Shown here piece by piece: positions 1 to 6,607 of a stretch of DNA of 8,903 nucleotides. This stretch comes from Chloroflexota bacterium (lineage in GTDB: Bacteria; Chloroflexota; Dehalococcoidia; Dehalococcoidales; UBA2162). Within the stretch, counting starts at the first letter, position 1. Each line of letters begins with the position of its first letter. Below the pieces are notes generated by a model. It worked only from the letters and a program-made list of their open reading frames with translations. It had not been told where the DNA came from and made no database searches. The stretch covers positions 1 through 8,903 of the forward strand of contig JACQOM010000143.1 in the NCBI GenBank assembly GCA_016202525.1, written 5' to 3'. Made by a program: the position numbers and the translations under genes.

Positions 1-200
1 AGGTTCATGGCGACTAACGGAATCTCAAAGGCACCGGGCACCCAGGCAACATCGATATCGCCTTCATTAACCCCGTGACGAAGCAGAGCATCCTGAGCGC
101 CTTCCAGCAGCTTTCGTGTAATAAACTCATTAAAACGGGAGACAACCACCCCGAATTTTAGCCCTTTCCCCAGTAAAGCACCTTCAAAAAGCTCGCCCAT
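1..200 (-). CDS. ribH: 6,7-dimethyl-8-ribityllumazine synthase (partial, N-terminal 66 residues)
   Basis: Lumazine synthase condenses 5-amino-6-ribitylamino-uracil with 3,4-dihydroxy-2-butanone 4-phosphate to give the direct precursor of riboflavin. It usually forms large icosahedral or pentameric cytoplasmic assemblies. The visible N-terminus contains the family signatures [12 protein letters not shown] (about residues 17-28), the helix [13 protein letters not shown], and [10 protein letters not shown] (about residues 53-62), which forms part of the substrate pocket. The ATG at 200-198 is preceded by a near-perfect Shine-Dalgarno sequence AAGGAGG (minus strand, 212-206) with 5-nt spacing. 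The gene is last of the four rib genes seen here, 22 nt after ribBA. The C-terminal half, including the catalytic His region, lies beyond the left edge. Identification is firm from motifs and context. Confidence 0.95.
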   Translation of the reverse strand, partial: MGELFEGALLGKGLKFGVVVSRFNEFITRKLLEGAQDALLRHGVNEGDIDVAWVPGAFEIPLVAMN

Positions 201-222
201 TGCTTCCTCCTTTATTATGTAG

Positions 223-1440
223 TTATTTGTTGTCCATGCCGGGTATTTCTAAAAGGTGACCCAGCTTTTTCCGTTTCGTCTCCAGGTAACGGATATTATG
301 CGGATTAGGCACGACGACAATGGGTACTATCTCTACCACCTGCAGGCCATACCCCTCCAGGCCAATCACCTTTTTCGGGTTGTTGGTCAACATGCGGATT
401 TTATGCAGGCCCAGGTCAGCCAGTATCTGGGCACCGATGCCATAGTCCCGCAAGTCTGCTTCAAATCCCAGTGACAGATTGGCTTCCACCGTATCCAGCC
501 CCTTGTCCTGAAGAGCATAAGCCCGAATCTTATTATGGAAGCCGATACCCCGCCCCTCCTGCCTCATATACAGAAAAACGCCCCGCCCTTCTTTGGCGAT
601 GTCTCTCATCGCCAGTTCCACCTGCTCGCCACAATCGCAGCGCAAGCTGCCAAAGACATCTCCTGTAAGACACTCGCTATGAACACGAACCAGCACCGGC
701 TCTTCAGTAGAGATATCCCCCATCACCAGTGCTATATGCTCGTGCGGGTCGATATCACTTTTATAGGCAATAGAGATAAAGTCGCCGTATTTGGTCGGCA
801 ATTTCGCCTCGGCCACCCGCTGCACCAGCTTATCATGACGCCAGCGGTAGGCAATAAGGTCAGCCACGCTGGTAATTTTCAGTCCGAATTTCTCGGCGAT
901 TACCTCCAGTTGCGGCATCCGTGCCATAGTACCATCTTCATTCATAATCTCGCAGAGAACTCCGGCCGGATAGAGCCCTGCCAGTCTGGCCAAGTCGACG
1001 GCAGCTTCCGTTTGCCCGGCCCGTACCAGGACACCGCCATCCCTGGCACGTAATGGGAACATATGCCCGGGCATCAGCAAATCCTCAGGTTTGGTCTTCG
1101 GGTCGAGGATAGCCTGTACTGTCCTTGCCCTATCTGCCGCCGAAATACCAGTGCTGGTACCATGTTTAGCTTCAACTGATACGGTGAAGGCGGTGGTGAA
1201 CTTCGAGGTGTTATCCATCACCATCATCGGAATATGTAACTCATCAAGCCGTTTACCGGTAACAGGCACACAGATGAGCCCCCGGCCGTTAGTAGCCATA
1301 AAGTTAATCGCTTCCGGAGTCACCTTCTCGGCGGCGATAATCAGGTCGCCCTCGTTCTCCCGGTCCTCATCATCGACGACAATGACGAACTTGCCCGCTT
1401 TTATCTCCTCGATAGCCTCAGCAATAGTCGATAATCCCAT
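223..1440 (-). CDS. ribBA: Bifunctional 3,4-dihydroxy-2-butanone-4-phosphate synthase / GTP cyclohydrolase II
   Basis: This 405-residue fusion supplies both branches of riboflavin synthesis. The N-terminal RibB domain (about 1-200) converts ribulose-5-phosphate to dihydroxybutanone phosphate. The C-terminal RibA domain (about 207-400) opens GTP to the pyrimidine precursor. RibB hallmarks are [11 protein letters not shown] (23-33), [13 protein letters not shown] (93-105), [10 protein letters not shown] (124-133) and GQTEAAVDL (142-150). RibA hallmarks are [17 protein letters not shown] (255-271), with zinc ligands Cys257, Cys268 and Cys270, and MRQEGRGIG (292-300), DYGIGAQIL (332-340) and LTNNPKK (351-357). 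Both halves look intact, and the length matches the usual fusion of about 400 residues. A Shine-Dalgarno GGGAGAG (1452-1446) lies 5 nt before the ATG at 1440. It sits between ribE (30-nt gap) and ribH (22-nt gap), all on the minus strand, so it should be cotranscribed and matched in dosage with them. Confidence 0.97.
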   Translation of the reverse strand: MGLSTIAEAIEEIKAGKFVIVVDDEDRENEGDLIIAAEKVTPEAINFMATNGRGLICVPVTGKRLDELHIPMMVMDNTSKFTTAFTVSVEAKHGTSTGISAADRARTVQAILDPKTKPEDLLMPGHMFPLRARDGGVLVRAGQTEAAVDLARLAGLYPAGVLCEIMNEDGTMARMPQLEVIAEKFGLKITSVADLIAYRWRHDKLVQRVAEAKLPTKYGDFISIAYKSDIDPHEHIALVMGDISTEEPVLVRVHSECLTGDVFGSLRCDCGEQVELAMRDIAKEGRGVFLYMRQEGRGIGFHNKIRAYALQDKGLDTVEANLSLGFEADLRDYGIGAQILADLGLHKIRMLTNNPKKVIGLEGYGLQVVEIVPIVVVPNPHNIRYLETKRKKLGHLLEIPGMDNK

Positions 1441-1470
1441 ATGAACTCTCCCATTGAAAACAGAATAAGG

Positions 1471-2100
1471 CTAGCTCACCAGAAACCCGTGCTCCTGCAA
1501 GAAATCCATAGTTATAGTGGTACGTTTGGACTGGCTGAGCTGCTCTACATACTTGGCAATAATATCTACCTCCAGATTAACCGTGTCCCCCACCCGCTTG
1601 TCCTCCAGAGTAGTGTGCCGGCGGGTATAGCCGACAATAGAAACCTGAAATGAATTGGCATCTTTAGCCACTACCGTTAAACTAATGCCATCAACAGCGA
1701 TAAAACCTTTCTCGACCGCATAGCCCATCACTTCGGCAGGAGCTTCAATAGTGATTAAGTTCTCCTCACCGCTGCGCCTGATAGAAGCCACTCTACCGGT
1801 AGCATCGACATGGCCTTGCACCAGGTGTCCGCCCAAACGTCCCCCTAGAGCCAGCGGACGTTCCAGATTGACCCTATCACCAGCCGCAAGCTGCCCGAGA
1901 TTAGACCGTTTTATCGTCTCTGACATTATGTCAACAGAAAAGGACTTGGCATCGAAACCGGTTACCGTCAGGCATACCCCGTTGACGGCGATGCTGCCGC
2001 CAGGTTCCATATCCTTGAGAACAGCACCGGCAGCAACCACCAGTTTGCCGGATTGAGCTGAGATAATTGCGCCCGTCTCTTCAATAATCCCGGTAAACAT
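1471..2100 (-). CDS. ribE: Riboflavin synthase, alpha subunit type
   Basis: Riboflavin synthase dismutates two lumazine molecules to one riboflavin and one ribityl-pyrimidine. It normally acts as a trimer. The 209-residue protein starts with the canonical MFTGIIEETG and shows the internal duplication of two barrel domains, each carrying a matching motif: VNGVCLTV (39-46) and VDGISLTV (136-143). GGHLVQGHVD (90-99) begins the second repeat, and VNLEVDIIAKYVEQL (174-188) is the usual end before the trimerisation helix. One oddity is that the usual IPHT tetrapeptide before the HTTL segment reads VGYT here (about 156-159). The ATG lies 2 nt after the ribD stop codon, and its Shine-Dalgarno GGGGAG (2111-2106) is inside the end of ribD, so the two genes are probably translationally coupled. 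Confidence 0.95.
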   Translation of the reverse strand: MFTGIIEETGAIISAQSGKLVVAAGAVLKDMEPGGSIAVNGVCLTVTGFDAKSFSVDIMSETIKRSNLGQLAAGDRVNLERPLALGGRLGGHLVQGHVDATGRVASIRRSGEENLITIEAPAEVMGYAVEKGFIAVDGISLTVVAKDANSFQVSIVGYTRRHTTLEDKRVGDTVNLEVDIIAKYVEQLSQSKRTTITMDFLQEHGFLVS

Positions 2101-2102
2101 CC

Positions 2103-3194
2103 TTACTCCCCTACGTAGCCGCTAACCATCACATCTTCACCGAACTTTTCTACACTGACACGCTTCAGCCTGGCGGCATCGAATACTCTGTCCACCCCTA
2201 CCCCCTCTACCGCCGTTCTGGCTCCCTCTCCCCCGATAATAATCGGGGCAATAAAAGCAACCACTTTATCGACAAGCCCGCTGTCGAACAAAGAACCGAG
2301 CAGAATCCCTCCCCCCTCCACCAGAACGCTGGTAACCTCCCGCTCAGCCAGGGCTTTTAACAGATGGCGCAAATCAACCGACCCATTTCCCGAAGGTAAC
2401 TCCAACAGTTCAGCGCCGGCCTGGACCAAAGCCATCTTTTTCTCAGCACCCACAACATCACCCACTGCCAGAAGAACTTTACCCGGCTCGCTGAATATTT
2501 GAGCGGTTACCGGCGTCCGCCCCCTGCCATCGACAATCACACGCAGCGGCTGCTTCCTGACCCTGCCACCCCTGTCGCCACAGCGGCGGGTGAGATGGGG
2601 GTCGTCAGCGATAACCGTATTGGCTCCGGCCATAATAGCATCGGCAACATACCGTAAACTTTGGACATATTTCCTGGCCTCACGGCCGCTAATCCACTCA
2701 GAATCGCCGCTCCTGGTGGCAATCTTACCATCCAGGCTCACGGCAAACTTCACGGTAACAAAGGGCATACCGGTGGTAATATATTTAATGTAGGCTTCAT
2801 TAATCTCTCTGGCTTCTTCCTCATGCTCACCCACATGCGTCTTGATATCTTCCCTCTCCAATTCATCCACCCCCTTGCCAGAAACCAGGGGATTCGGGTC
2901 GAGCATCGCTATGTGGACCTCGGAGATACCGGCGGCAACAATGGCTTGAGTACACGGCGGGGTACGGCCATAGTGGCAACAAGGCTCCAGAGTGACATAG
3001 AGCACACCGCCCCGTGCCTTTTCACCCGCCTGCCTTAAGGCCACTATTTCAGCATGCCATGAGCCGGGCGGCTGAGTATAGCCCTGTCCCACAACTTCGC
3101 CATCCTTCACCACCACCGCCCCTACCGCCGGGTTAGGGCTGGCCTGCCCCAAAGCCAGCCTGGCCAGGGAAAGCGCCTGTTTCATGTAATCCAT
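2103..3194 (-). CDS. ribD: Bifunctional diaminohydroxyphosphoribosylaminopyrimidine deaminase / 5-amino-6-(5-phosphoribosylamino)uracil reductase
   Basis: RibD performs the second and third steps after GTP cyclohydrolase II: zinc-dependent deamination of the pyrimidine ring, then NADPH-dependent reduction of the ribosyl side chain. The 363 residues match the usual full-length bifunctional form. The deaminase domain (about 1-145) has HAE (His47, Glu49) and PCCHYGRTPPC (71-81), with zinc ligands His47, Cys72 and Cys81. The reductase domain (about 146-360) has KFAVSLDGKIAT (149-160), WISG (167-170), DAIMAGANTVIADDP (185-199) and the late VEGGG nucleotide-binding loop. It is the first gene of the rib operon. 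The start chosen is ATG 3194; a second in-frame ATG three codons later (3185) would also fit the family. There is no convincing Shine-Dalgarno sequence, and the predicted promoter lies only 9 nt upstream, so initiation may be leaderless or nearly so. Confidence 0.95.
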   Translation of the reverse strand: MDYMKQALSLARLALGQASPNPAVGAVVVKDGEVVGQGYTQPPGSWHAEIVALRQAGEKARGGVLYVTLEPCCHYGRTPPCTQAIVAAGISEVHIAMLDPNPLVSGKGVDELEREDIKTHVGEHEEEAREINEAYIKYITTGMPFVTVKFAVSLDGKIATRSGDSEWISGREARKYVQSLRYVADAIMAGANTVIADDPHLTRRCGDRGGRVRKQPLRVIVDGRGRTPVTAQIFSEPGKVLLAVGDVVGAEKKMALVQAGAELLELPSGNGSVDLRHLLKALAEREVTSVLVEGGGILLGSLFDSGLVDKVVAFIAPIIIGGEGARTAVEGVGVDRVFDAARLKRVSVEKFGEDVMVSGYVGE

Positions 3195-3203
3195 CTCACT
3201 GCC

Positions 3204-3233
3204 ATTCTAGCACCTACCTTAAAAAAAGTGCAA
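3204..3233 (-). promoter_or_regulatory. Promoter of the rib operon (-35 TTGCAC, 18-nt spacer, -10 TAGAAT)
   Basis: On the minus strand, TTGCAC (3233-3228) and TAGAAT (3209-3204) are separated by 18 nt that include a run of seven T. Each hexamer matches the sigma70 consensus at five (-10) or four (-35) positions. A start of transcription about 7 nt downstream would fall near 3197, only about 3 nt before the ribD ATG at 3194. This is the only credible promoter seen in the gap before ribD. Confidence 0.6.
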
Positions 3234-3312
3234 GAAAAGCTACACGGCATCTAGATCTTTGTGGAAATGACGGCAACCGGCGCGTAGCTCAGGACTTAGA
3301 ATCATGGAGTAA

Positions 3313-3348
3313 GGCCGCTGAAGCGTTAAGCTTCTTTAGGTCGCGGCC
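3313..3348 (-). terminator. Stem-loop spanning the stop codon of the DUF262 gene, possible terminator
   Basis: On the minus strand, GGCCGC (3348-3343) can pair with GCGGCC (3318-3313). An inner stem GAAGC (3334-3330) pairs with GCTTC (3324-3320) around a 5-nt loop TTAAC that contains the stop codon. The 5' arm has an 8-nt bulge and the 3' arm a single unpaired A. The following bases, TTACTCC, are not a proper U-tract, so intrinsic termination is doubtful. It may instead stabilise the mRNA 3' end or weakly insulate the rib operon from the upstream gene. Confidence 0.3.
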
Positions 3349-5212
3349 ATATCTTGCAGAGGATATCACCGAGCTTTATGCTCCGTTCCATAATGGACTT
3401 CTCGTCCCAATCCTTCGTAGTGTCAAAATATCTATTCAGTCGCAATACCGAGTTTTTGTATTCCTCAAGTTTCAGTACGAATGACCCGTTGCTAGCTGCC
3501 GGATTCAAGTACGGATTTAACAAAGTCAGGTTACCCAACGTCTGCAAGGCAGCATTCCGAATCCGTATTGCATCGCCTAATTCGACAAGTTCATCTTTCG
3601 CCATCATCGGGTAATCCGCCACTATTGGTGGGATTACCTCGCCTTTCAATGTCCAATATGTTGACCACTTTTGAGGCAGCACGTGCTCAATTTGCAGTCC
3701 TTCAGCGATAAAAGTGCTTTCGCTCTTCTTTCCACGCAGTGCAATCTCGAGTCGCTCAAGTATTAGACGGAGAGCAGATATCTTTAGCTCGCTATATATC
3801 TTTCGGCTAATCACGTTTTCGAGGACTTCAGCATCGGTAGGCCACCGGCGCGTAGTACCTCCTCCTGCCAACATCAACTTGCACAATGCTGGTTTGACTT
3901 GTTCACTTGCTAGATCTCGCAGGCCTCCGATAATCTCGACAAAGAGCTTGTTGTACTCCTTTGTCTCGTCACCAGTAAGAAGACGACGAGCGATAAATGA
4001 TTCGACAACGAAGAGACATTCAGCCGTTTGCTCCGCGTTCAACCCTGCATCCAATTCTAAGTAAAGGATCAGCGGTACTGCCGTTGACACATCAAAATCA
4101 GTTAAGATTCTCCGTAAGTCCGTGCTTGGCAACTTCGATGACGGGGACGACTCGTATCTCTGATAAGCGTTACCATACCGAGAAAAATCCGCCAGTTCTT
4201 CCCGAAGGGTTGGGTATCTTGGGGGCTGAACGCCAATCCAGCGTTGATATGCCTCATTAACGCGACGAGCATCGACCATTTCACCTGTCTTTGCCATAAG
4301 AAAATATCGTAGACCTAAGTCAAGGCGTGAATAAGCACGACCGCCACGCTTGACCTCTGTGCTCCAAAATTGAGTTTCAAATCTGCTCCAGTAGTCTTCA
4401 AAAATAGCATCGCGGTCTAGTTTCTCTTTCTCGGCGCGCATGAAGATCAAACTACGTAGCAGATCGGACTGTGAAAGCGGACGCCCCTGGGAATTCAAAG
4501 AGTAGAATATCTCTTGGGAATCATCTCCATCAGACAAGGCGATTTCCACCACGCTGAAATCCTGCTGCAAGGCCTGAAGCAAGGCGAATGCGCACTCTTC
4601 AGAGGTCTTTCCGATGGTGACAGTTTGTTCAATCCACGACTCAATCATACGTGAAAAATAAAGATAGGCTTCGATGAGTTTGCTTCTTGGTTCCGGCTTA
4701 CGTTTTCTCGGTAATTTAATCAGTGGATATCGAGCCTCGACAGCGGCTCGGCTCCCTGCTGAGATGATATCCCTGAACACGTCTCTGTTTAGGGTGGTTG
4801 GCCAAAGCTTAAATGCCTCCTCGTCAGGACGCTCCATCACATCACGATCAGCGTTTTCGAGGTAACGGGTGGTGGCGCGATCAAGCGTCTTCCAGTCATT
4901 CTTGCGCGCGATATCGCGGAAAGAGCAAAAAACTAGCTGTAGGGTAGCTAGCCGCTGTTGTCCGTCAATAACAAGGAATCTCTTGACTTCACGAGGTGAA
5001 GTCGGCCTTACACCTTCAATTATCAATGCACCGAGGTAGTGAGCGTTGGACGTGATGCCTTTAAGCTGAAGATCCGCTTTCTCCTCAATGTCTTCCCAAA
5101 GAGTTGCCCACTGAGGGTTCTCCTGCCAGATATAGAGACGCTGAAACATTGGTACAACGTACCGTAATTGCGAGTTGAAAAGCGCATCTAGTGATCTTGG
5201 ATTCGCTTGCAT
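3326..5212 (-). CDS. DUF262 / DUF1524 (HNH) protein, GmrSD-like type IV restriction enzyme candidate
   Basis: Proteins with this architecture include GmrSD, which uses nucleotide binding by the DUF262 domain and an HNH nuclease in DUF1524 to cut modified, for example glucosylated, phage DNA. In this 628-residue product the N-terminal DUF262 domain shows VVPMFQRLYIW (19-29) and the signature VIDGQQRLATLQLVF (81-95). A later conserved DUF262 segment is FYSLNSQGRPLSQSDLL (236-252). The C-terminal DUF1524 domain has IEHVLPQ (508-514, candidate catalytic His510), LGNLTLLN (559-566), and downstream Asn570, Asn575 and Lys581, as expected of an intact HNH-like core. Middle residues 260-490 are helical and unassigned. 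The start at 5212 was chosen because FNSQLRYVVPMFQR begins at the expected distance and a TATAAT lies just upstream. A longer frame back to 5395 reads antisense lepB. It stands alone between ribD and lepB with no methylase or integrase beside it. The anti-phage role is inferred from the family. Confidence 0.88.
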   Translation of the reverse strand: MQANPRSLDALFNSQLRYVVPMFQRLYIWQENPQWATLWEDIEEKADLQLKGITSNAHYLGALIIEGVRPTSPREVKRFLVIDGQQRLATLQLVFCSFRDIARKNDWKTLDRATTRYLENADRDVMERPDEEAFKLWPTTLNRDVFRDIISAGSRAAVEARYPLIKLPRKRKPEPRSKLIEAYLYFSRMIESWIEQTVTIGKTSEECAFALLQALQQDFSVVEIALSDGDDSQEIFYSLNSQGRPLSQSDLLRSLIFMRAEKEKLDRDAIFEDYWSRFETQFWSTEVKRGGRAYSRLDLGLRYFLMAKTGEMVDARRVNEAYQRWIGVQPPRYPTLREELADFSRYGNAYQRYESSPSSKLPSTDLRRILTDFDVSTAVPLILYLELDAGLNAEQTAECLFVVESFIARRLLTGDETKEYNKLFVEIIGGLRDLASEQVKPALCKLMLAGGGTTRRWPTDAEVLENVISRKIYSELKISALRLILERLEIALRGKKSESTFIAEGLQIEHVLPQKWSTYWTLKGEVIPPIVADYPMMAKDELVELGDAIRIRNAALQTLGNLTLLNPYLNPAASNGSFVLKLEEYKNSVLRLNRYFDTTKDWDEKSIMERSIKLGDILCKIWPRPKEA

Positions 5213-5219
5213 TATGCAA
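5207..5219. repeat. 13-bp palindrome TTGCAT-T-ATGCAA over the DUF262 gene start
   Basis: Two perfect 6-bp arms (5207-5212 and 5214-5219) flank one central base. On the minus strand the proximal arm is codons 1 and 2 of the DUF262 gene (ATG CAA). The centre coincides with the predicted transcription start, directly downstream of the -10 element. Its size and position suit a dimeric repressor, but no regulator gene is present in the window, so the operator role is only inferred. Confidence 0.3.
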
Positions 5220-5248
5220 ATTATACAACTATTGCCAAACAACAACAA
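5220..5248 (-). promoter_or_regulatory. Promoter of the DUF262 gene (-10 TATAAT, weak -35 TTGTTG)
   Basis: On the minus strand a perfect TATAAT (5225-5220) lies 17 nt after TTGTTG (5248-5243), which matches only the first half of TTGACA. Only 7 nt separate the -10 element from the ATG at 5212. The message would therefore begin at or next to the start codon, giving a leaderless mRNA. No Shine-Dalgarno sequence is visible, in agreement with this. Confidence 0.5.
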
Positions 5249-5322
5249 GACATAACTCTTATCAAGAGAAGAGGTTACTAAATGAGCTATCAACCCCACT
5301 AGAAGGATTAAGACGGATAGAG

Positions 5323-5328
5323 TATAAT
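5323..5328 (+). promoter_or_regulatory. -10 element TATAAT upstream of lepB
   Basis: A perfect TATAAT lies 33 nt before the chosen lepB ATG, implying a leader of about 27 nt. No good -35 match is found at 16-18 nt upstream (the region reads about tagaag). It is divergent from the DUF262 promoter and about 100 bp from it. It would drive the lepB-pyrE-thrC-folE group. Confidence 0.4.
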
Positions 5329-5361
5329 TGGGGTTACAATGGAAAGAAAGCAGCCTGGCAA

Positions 5362-5973
5362 ATGAAAGCTTTTGCCCGTGATGTTCTAACGACACTGATT
5401 ATAGCCGCCGTAATCTTCTTCGGGTTACAAACCACCGTATACAGTATTATCGTGGATGGCCCCAGTATGAACTATAGCTTCCACGACGGGCAACGCATAC
5501 TGGTCAGTAAGATTACCTATAGATTACATGAGCCGCAAAGGGGAGATGTAATAATACTGCACCCACCGGCAGAATATGGCCCGCAGTCAATCCCTTTCAT
5601 CAAACGCATCATCGGTTTACCCGGTGAGTCTGTAGAAATCAAGGATGGAATAGTATATATTCATAAAGAAAATGGCAGCCTCCTTAAACTGGATGAGCCT
5701 TACATTACAGAACAGACCAGGCTCCCATTCAAAGGCAATAAAATCCCGCAAAATGAATACTTCGTCCTTGGCGATAACCGCAGAAATAGCGATGATTCTC
5801 GTTCTGGTTGGACGATACCACGCCAGAATATCATCGGCAAAGCCTGGATATCTATCTGGCCGCCACAATACTGGGGAATGGCCGCCAACTACCCTTTACC
5901 GAACTCAGCAAATAGCCAGACGGAAAATACAAAACCTGACCTTGAGGCCCATTGGCTAAGGACAGGCAATTAA
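5362..5973 (+). CDS. lepB: Signal peptidase I
   Basis: This membrane-bound serine protease removes signal peptides from exported proteins on the outer face of the cytoplasmic membrane, using a Ser-Lys dyad. The 203-residue product has one N-terminal membrane segment (about 8-30, LTTLIIAAVIFFGLQ...). Next come VDGPSM (31-36) with nucleophile Ser35, RGDVIIL (60-66), and IKRIIGLPGE (80-89) with general base Lys81. The late box is LGDNRRNSDDSRSGW, followed by IGKAWISIWPP. It has a single membrane anchor and is about the length of the short Gram-positive/Chloroflexota type. The frame is open upstream to 5191, but that part runs through the promoter and the opposite gene start, so the ATG at 5362 was chosen even though its Shine-Dalgarno sequence is poor (GGAAAGAAAG is 11-20 nt away). 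pyrE follows after 21 nt. Confidence 0.93.
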   Translation: MKAFARDVLTTLIIAAVIFFGLQTTVYSIIVDGPSMNYSFHDGQRILVSKITYRLHEPQRGDVIILHPPAEYGPQSIPFIKRIIGLPGESVEIKDGIVYIHKENGSLLKLDEPYITEQTRLPFKGNKIPQNEYFVLGDNRRNSDDSRSGWTIPRQNIIGKAWISIWPPQYWGMAANYPLPNSANSQTENTKPDLEAHWLRTGN

Positions 5974-5994
5974 TCAGGCACCAGGGGAGGAGAG

Positions 5995-6558
5995 ATGAAC
6001 GGTACGCAGGAAATATTTGAAAAATCAGGGGCAATACTTCACGGACATTTCCTGCTCGCCTCAGGATTACATTCTCCTATCTACTGGGAAAAGTTCCAGG
6101 TGTTACAGTTCCCCAACTATACCGAACAGCTATGCCGCATGATTGCCAATCACTTCCGCAAACAGGAGATTCAGGTGGTTGCCGGGCCAACCACGGGGGG
6201 TATTGTTCTAGCCTTTGAAGTAGCCAAACAACTTGGGGTCCGCGGCATATTTGCTGAAAAAGGGAGCGATGGTAAAAGAAGTTTCCAGCGGGGTTTCAGC
6301 ATTGCTTCCGGAGAACGGGTTCTTATCGTCGATGATATTCTGACTACCGGCGGCTCGATACGTGAGGTGATAACTCCGGTAAACAATGCTGGCGCCACGC
6401 TAGTAGGTATCGGCGTACTGGTCGACCGCTCCGAGCAAAAAATAGACTTCGGCGTCCCTTTCTTTAGCTGTCTCCGCTCGATAACCCCCACCTATCAACC
6501 AGCAAATTGCCCCCTGTGCGCCGCCAAAGTACCGCTGGTCAGACTGGGTAGCCGCTGA
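5995..6558 (+). CDS. pyrE: Orotate phosphoribosyltransferase
   Basis: PyrE joins orotate to PRPP to form orotidine monophosphate, the fifth step of de novo pyrimidine synthesis, in the cytoplasm as a dimer. The 187 residues carry the type I phosphoribosyltransferase PRPP motif VLIVDDILTTGGS (109-121), the pyrophosphate-binding region VAGPTTGGIVLA (62-73), and the orotate-side N-terminal segment GHFLLASGLHSPIYWEKF (17-34). The flexible-loop region FAEKGSDGKRSFQRGFSI (86-103) resembles the short thermophile/Chloroflexota-type enzymes more than the E. coli one. A CPLC pair (Cys172, Cys175) near the C-terminus is also typical of that subgroup as I recall it. The Shine-Dalgarno GGGGAGGAG (5984-5992) precedes the ATG. 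It lies 21 nt after lepB and 49 nt before thrC, all on the plus strand. Confidence 0.95.
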   Translation: MNGTQEIFEKSGAILHGHFLLASGLHSPIYWEKFQVLQFPNYTEQLCRMIANHFRKQEIQVVAGPTTGGIVLAFEVAKQLGVRGIFAEKGSDGKRSFQRGFSIASGERVLIVDDILTTGGSIREVITPVNNAGATLVGIGVLVDRSEQKIDFGVPFFSCLRSITPTYQPANCPLCAAKVPLVRLGSR

Positions 6559-6568
6559 TGAAAGAGAA

Positions 6569-6577
6569 TGGTATATT
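6569..6577 (+). promoter_or_regulatory. Possible internal extended -10 promoter before thrC
   Basis: TGGTATATT in the 49-nt gap between pyrE and thrC matches an extended -10 (TGnTATAAT with one mismatch). It would start RNA near 6584, about 24 nt before the thrC ATG. No -35 is recognisable (about tagccg). It could provide internal transcription of thrC-folE, but the match may be chance. Confidence 0.25.
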
Positions 6578-6607
6578 ACTAAAGGACCGGACAAATGGAG
6601 ATGAGCG

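Noticed and set aside
535..1053. A 172-residue plus-strand open frame opposite ribBA
   Set aside because: It is fully antisense to a conserved enzyme, has no recognisable motif, and is a by-product of codon bias. Other antisense frames in the window were dropped for the same reason.
3279..3350. A complete tRNA gene
   Set aside because: Only a D-arm-like stretch is present; there is no anticodon stem, no T-arm GTTCRA sequence and no 7-bp acceptor pairing.
3276..3855. A 12-nt direct repeat ACCGGCGCGTAG at 3276-3287 and 3844-3855
   Set aside because: One or two 12-mer repeats are expected by chance in 8.9 kb, and the second copy lies inside the DUF262 coding sequence, so it does not define element borders.
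5191..5361. A 57-residue upstream extension of lepB in the same frame
   Set aside because: It overlaps the start of the DUF262 gene and the lepB -10 element, and it would put a polar segment before the membrane anchor.
5213..5395. A 61-residue N-terminal extension of the DUF262 gene, starting at 5395 and containing a hydrophobic stretch
   Set aside because: It is antisense to the lepB start and crosses both promoters. It has no ribosome binding site, and DUF262 proteins normally begin just before the FQR motif, as the 5212 start gives.
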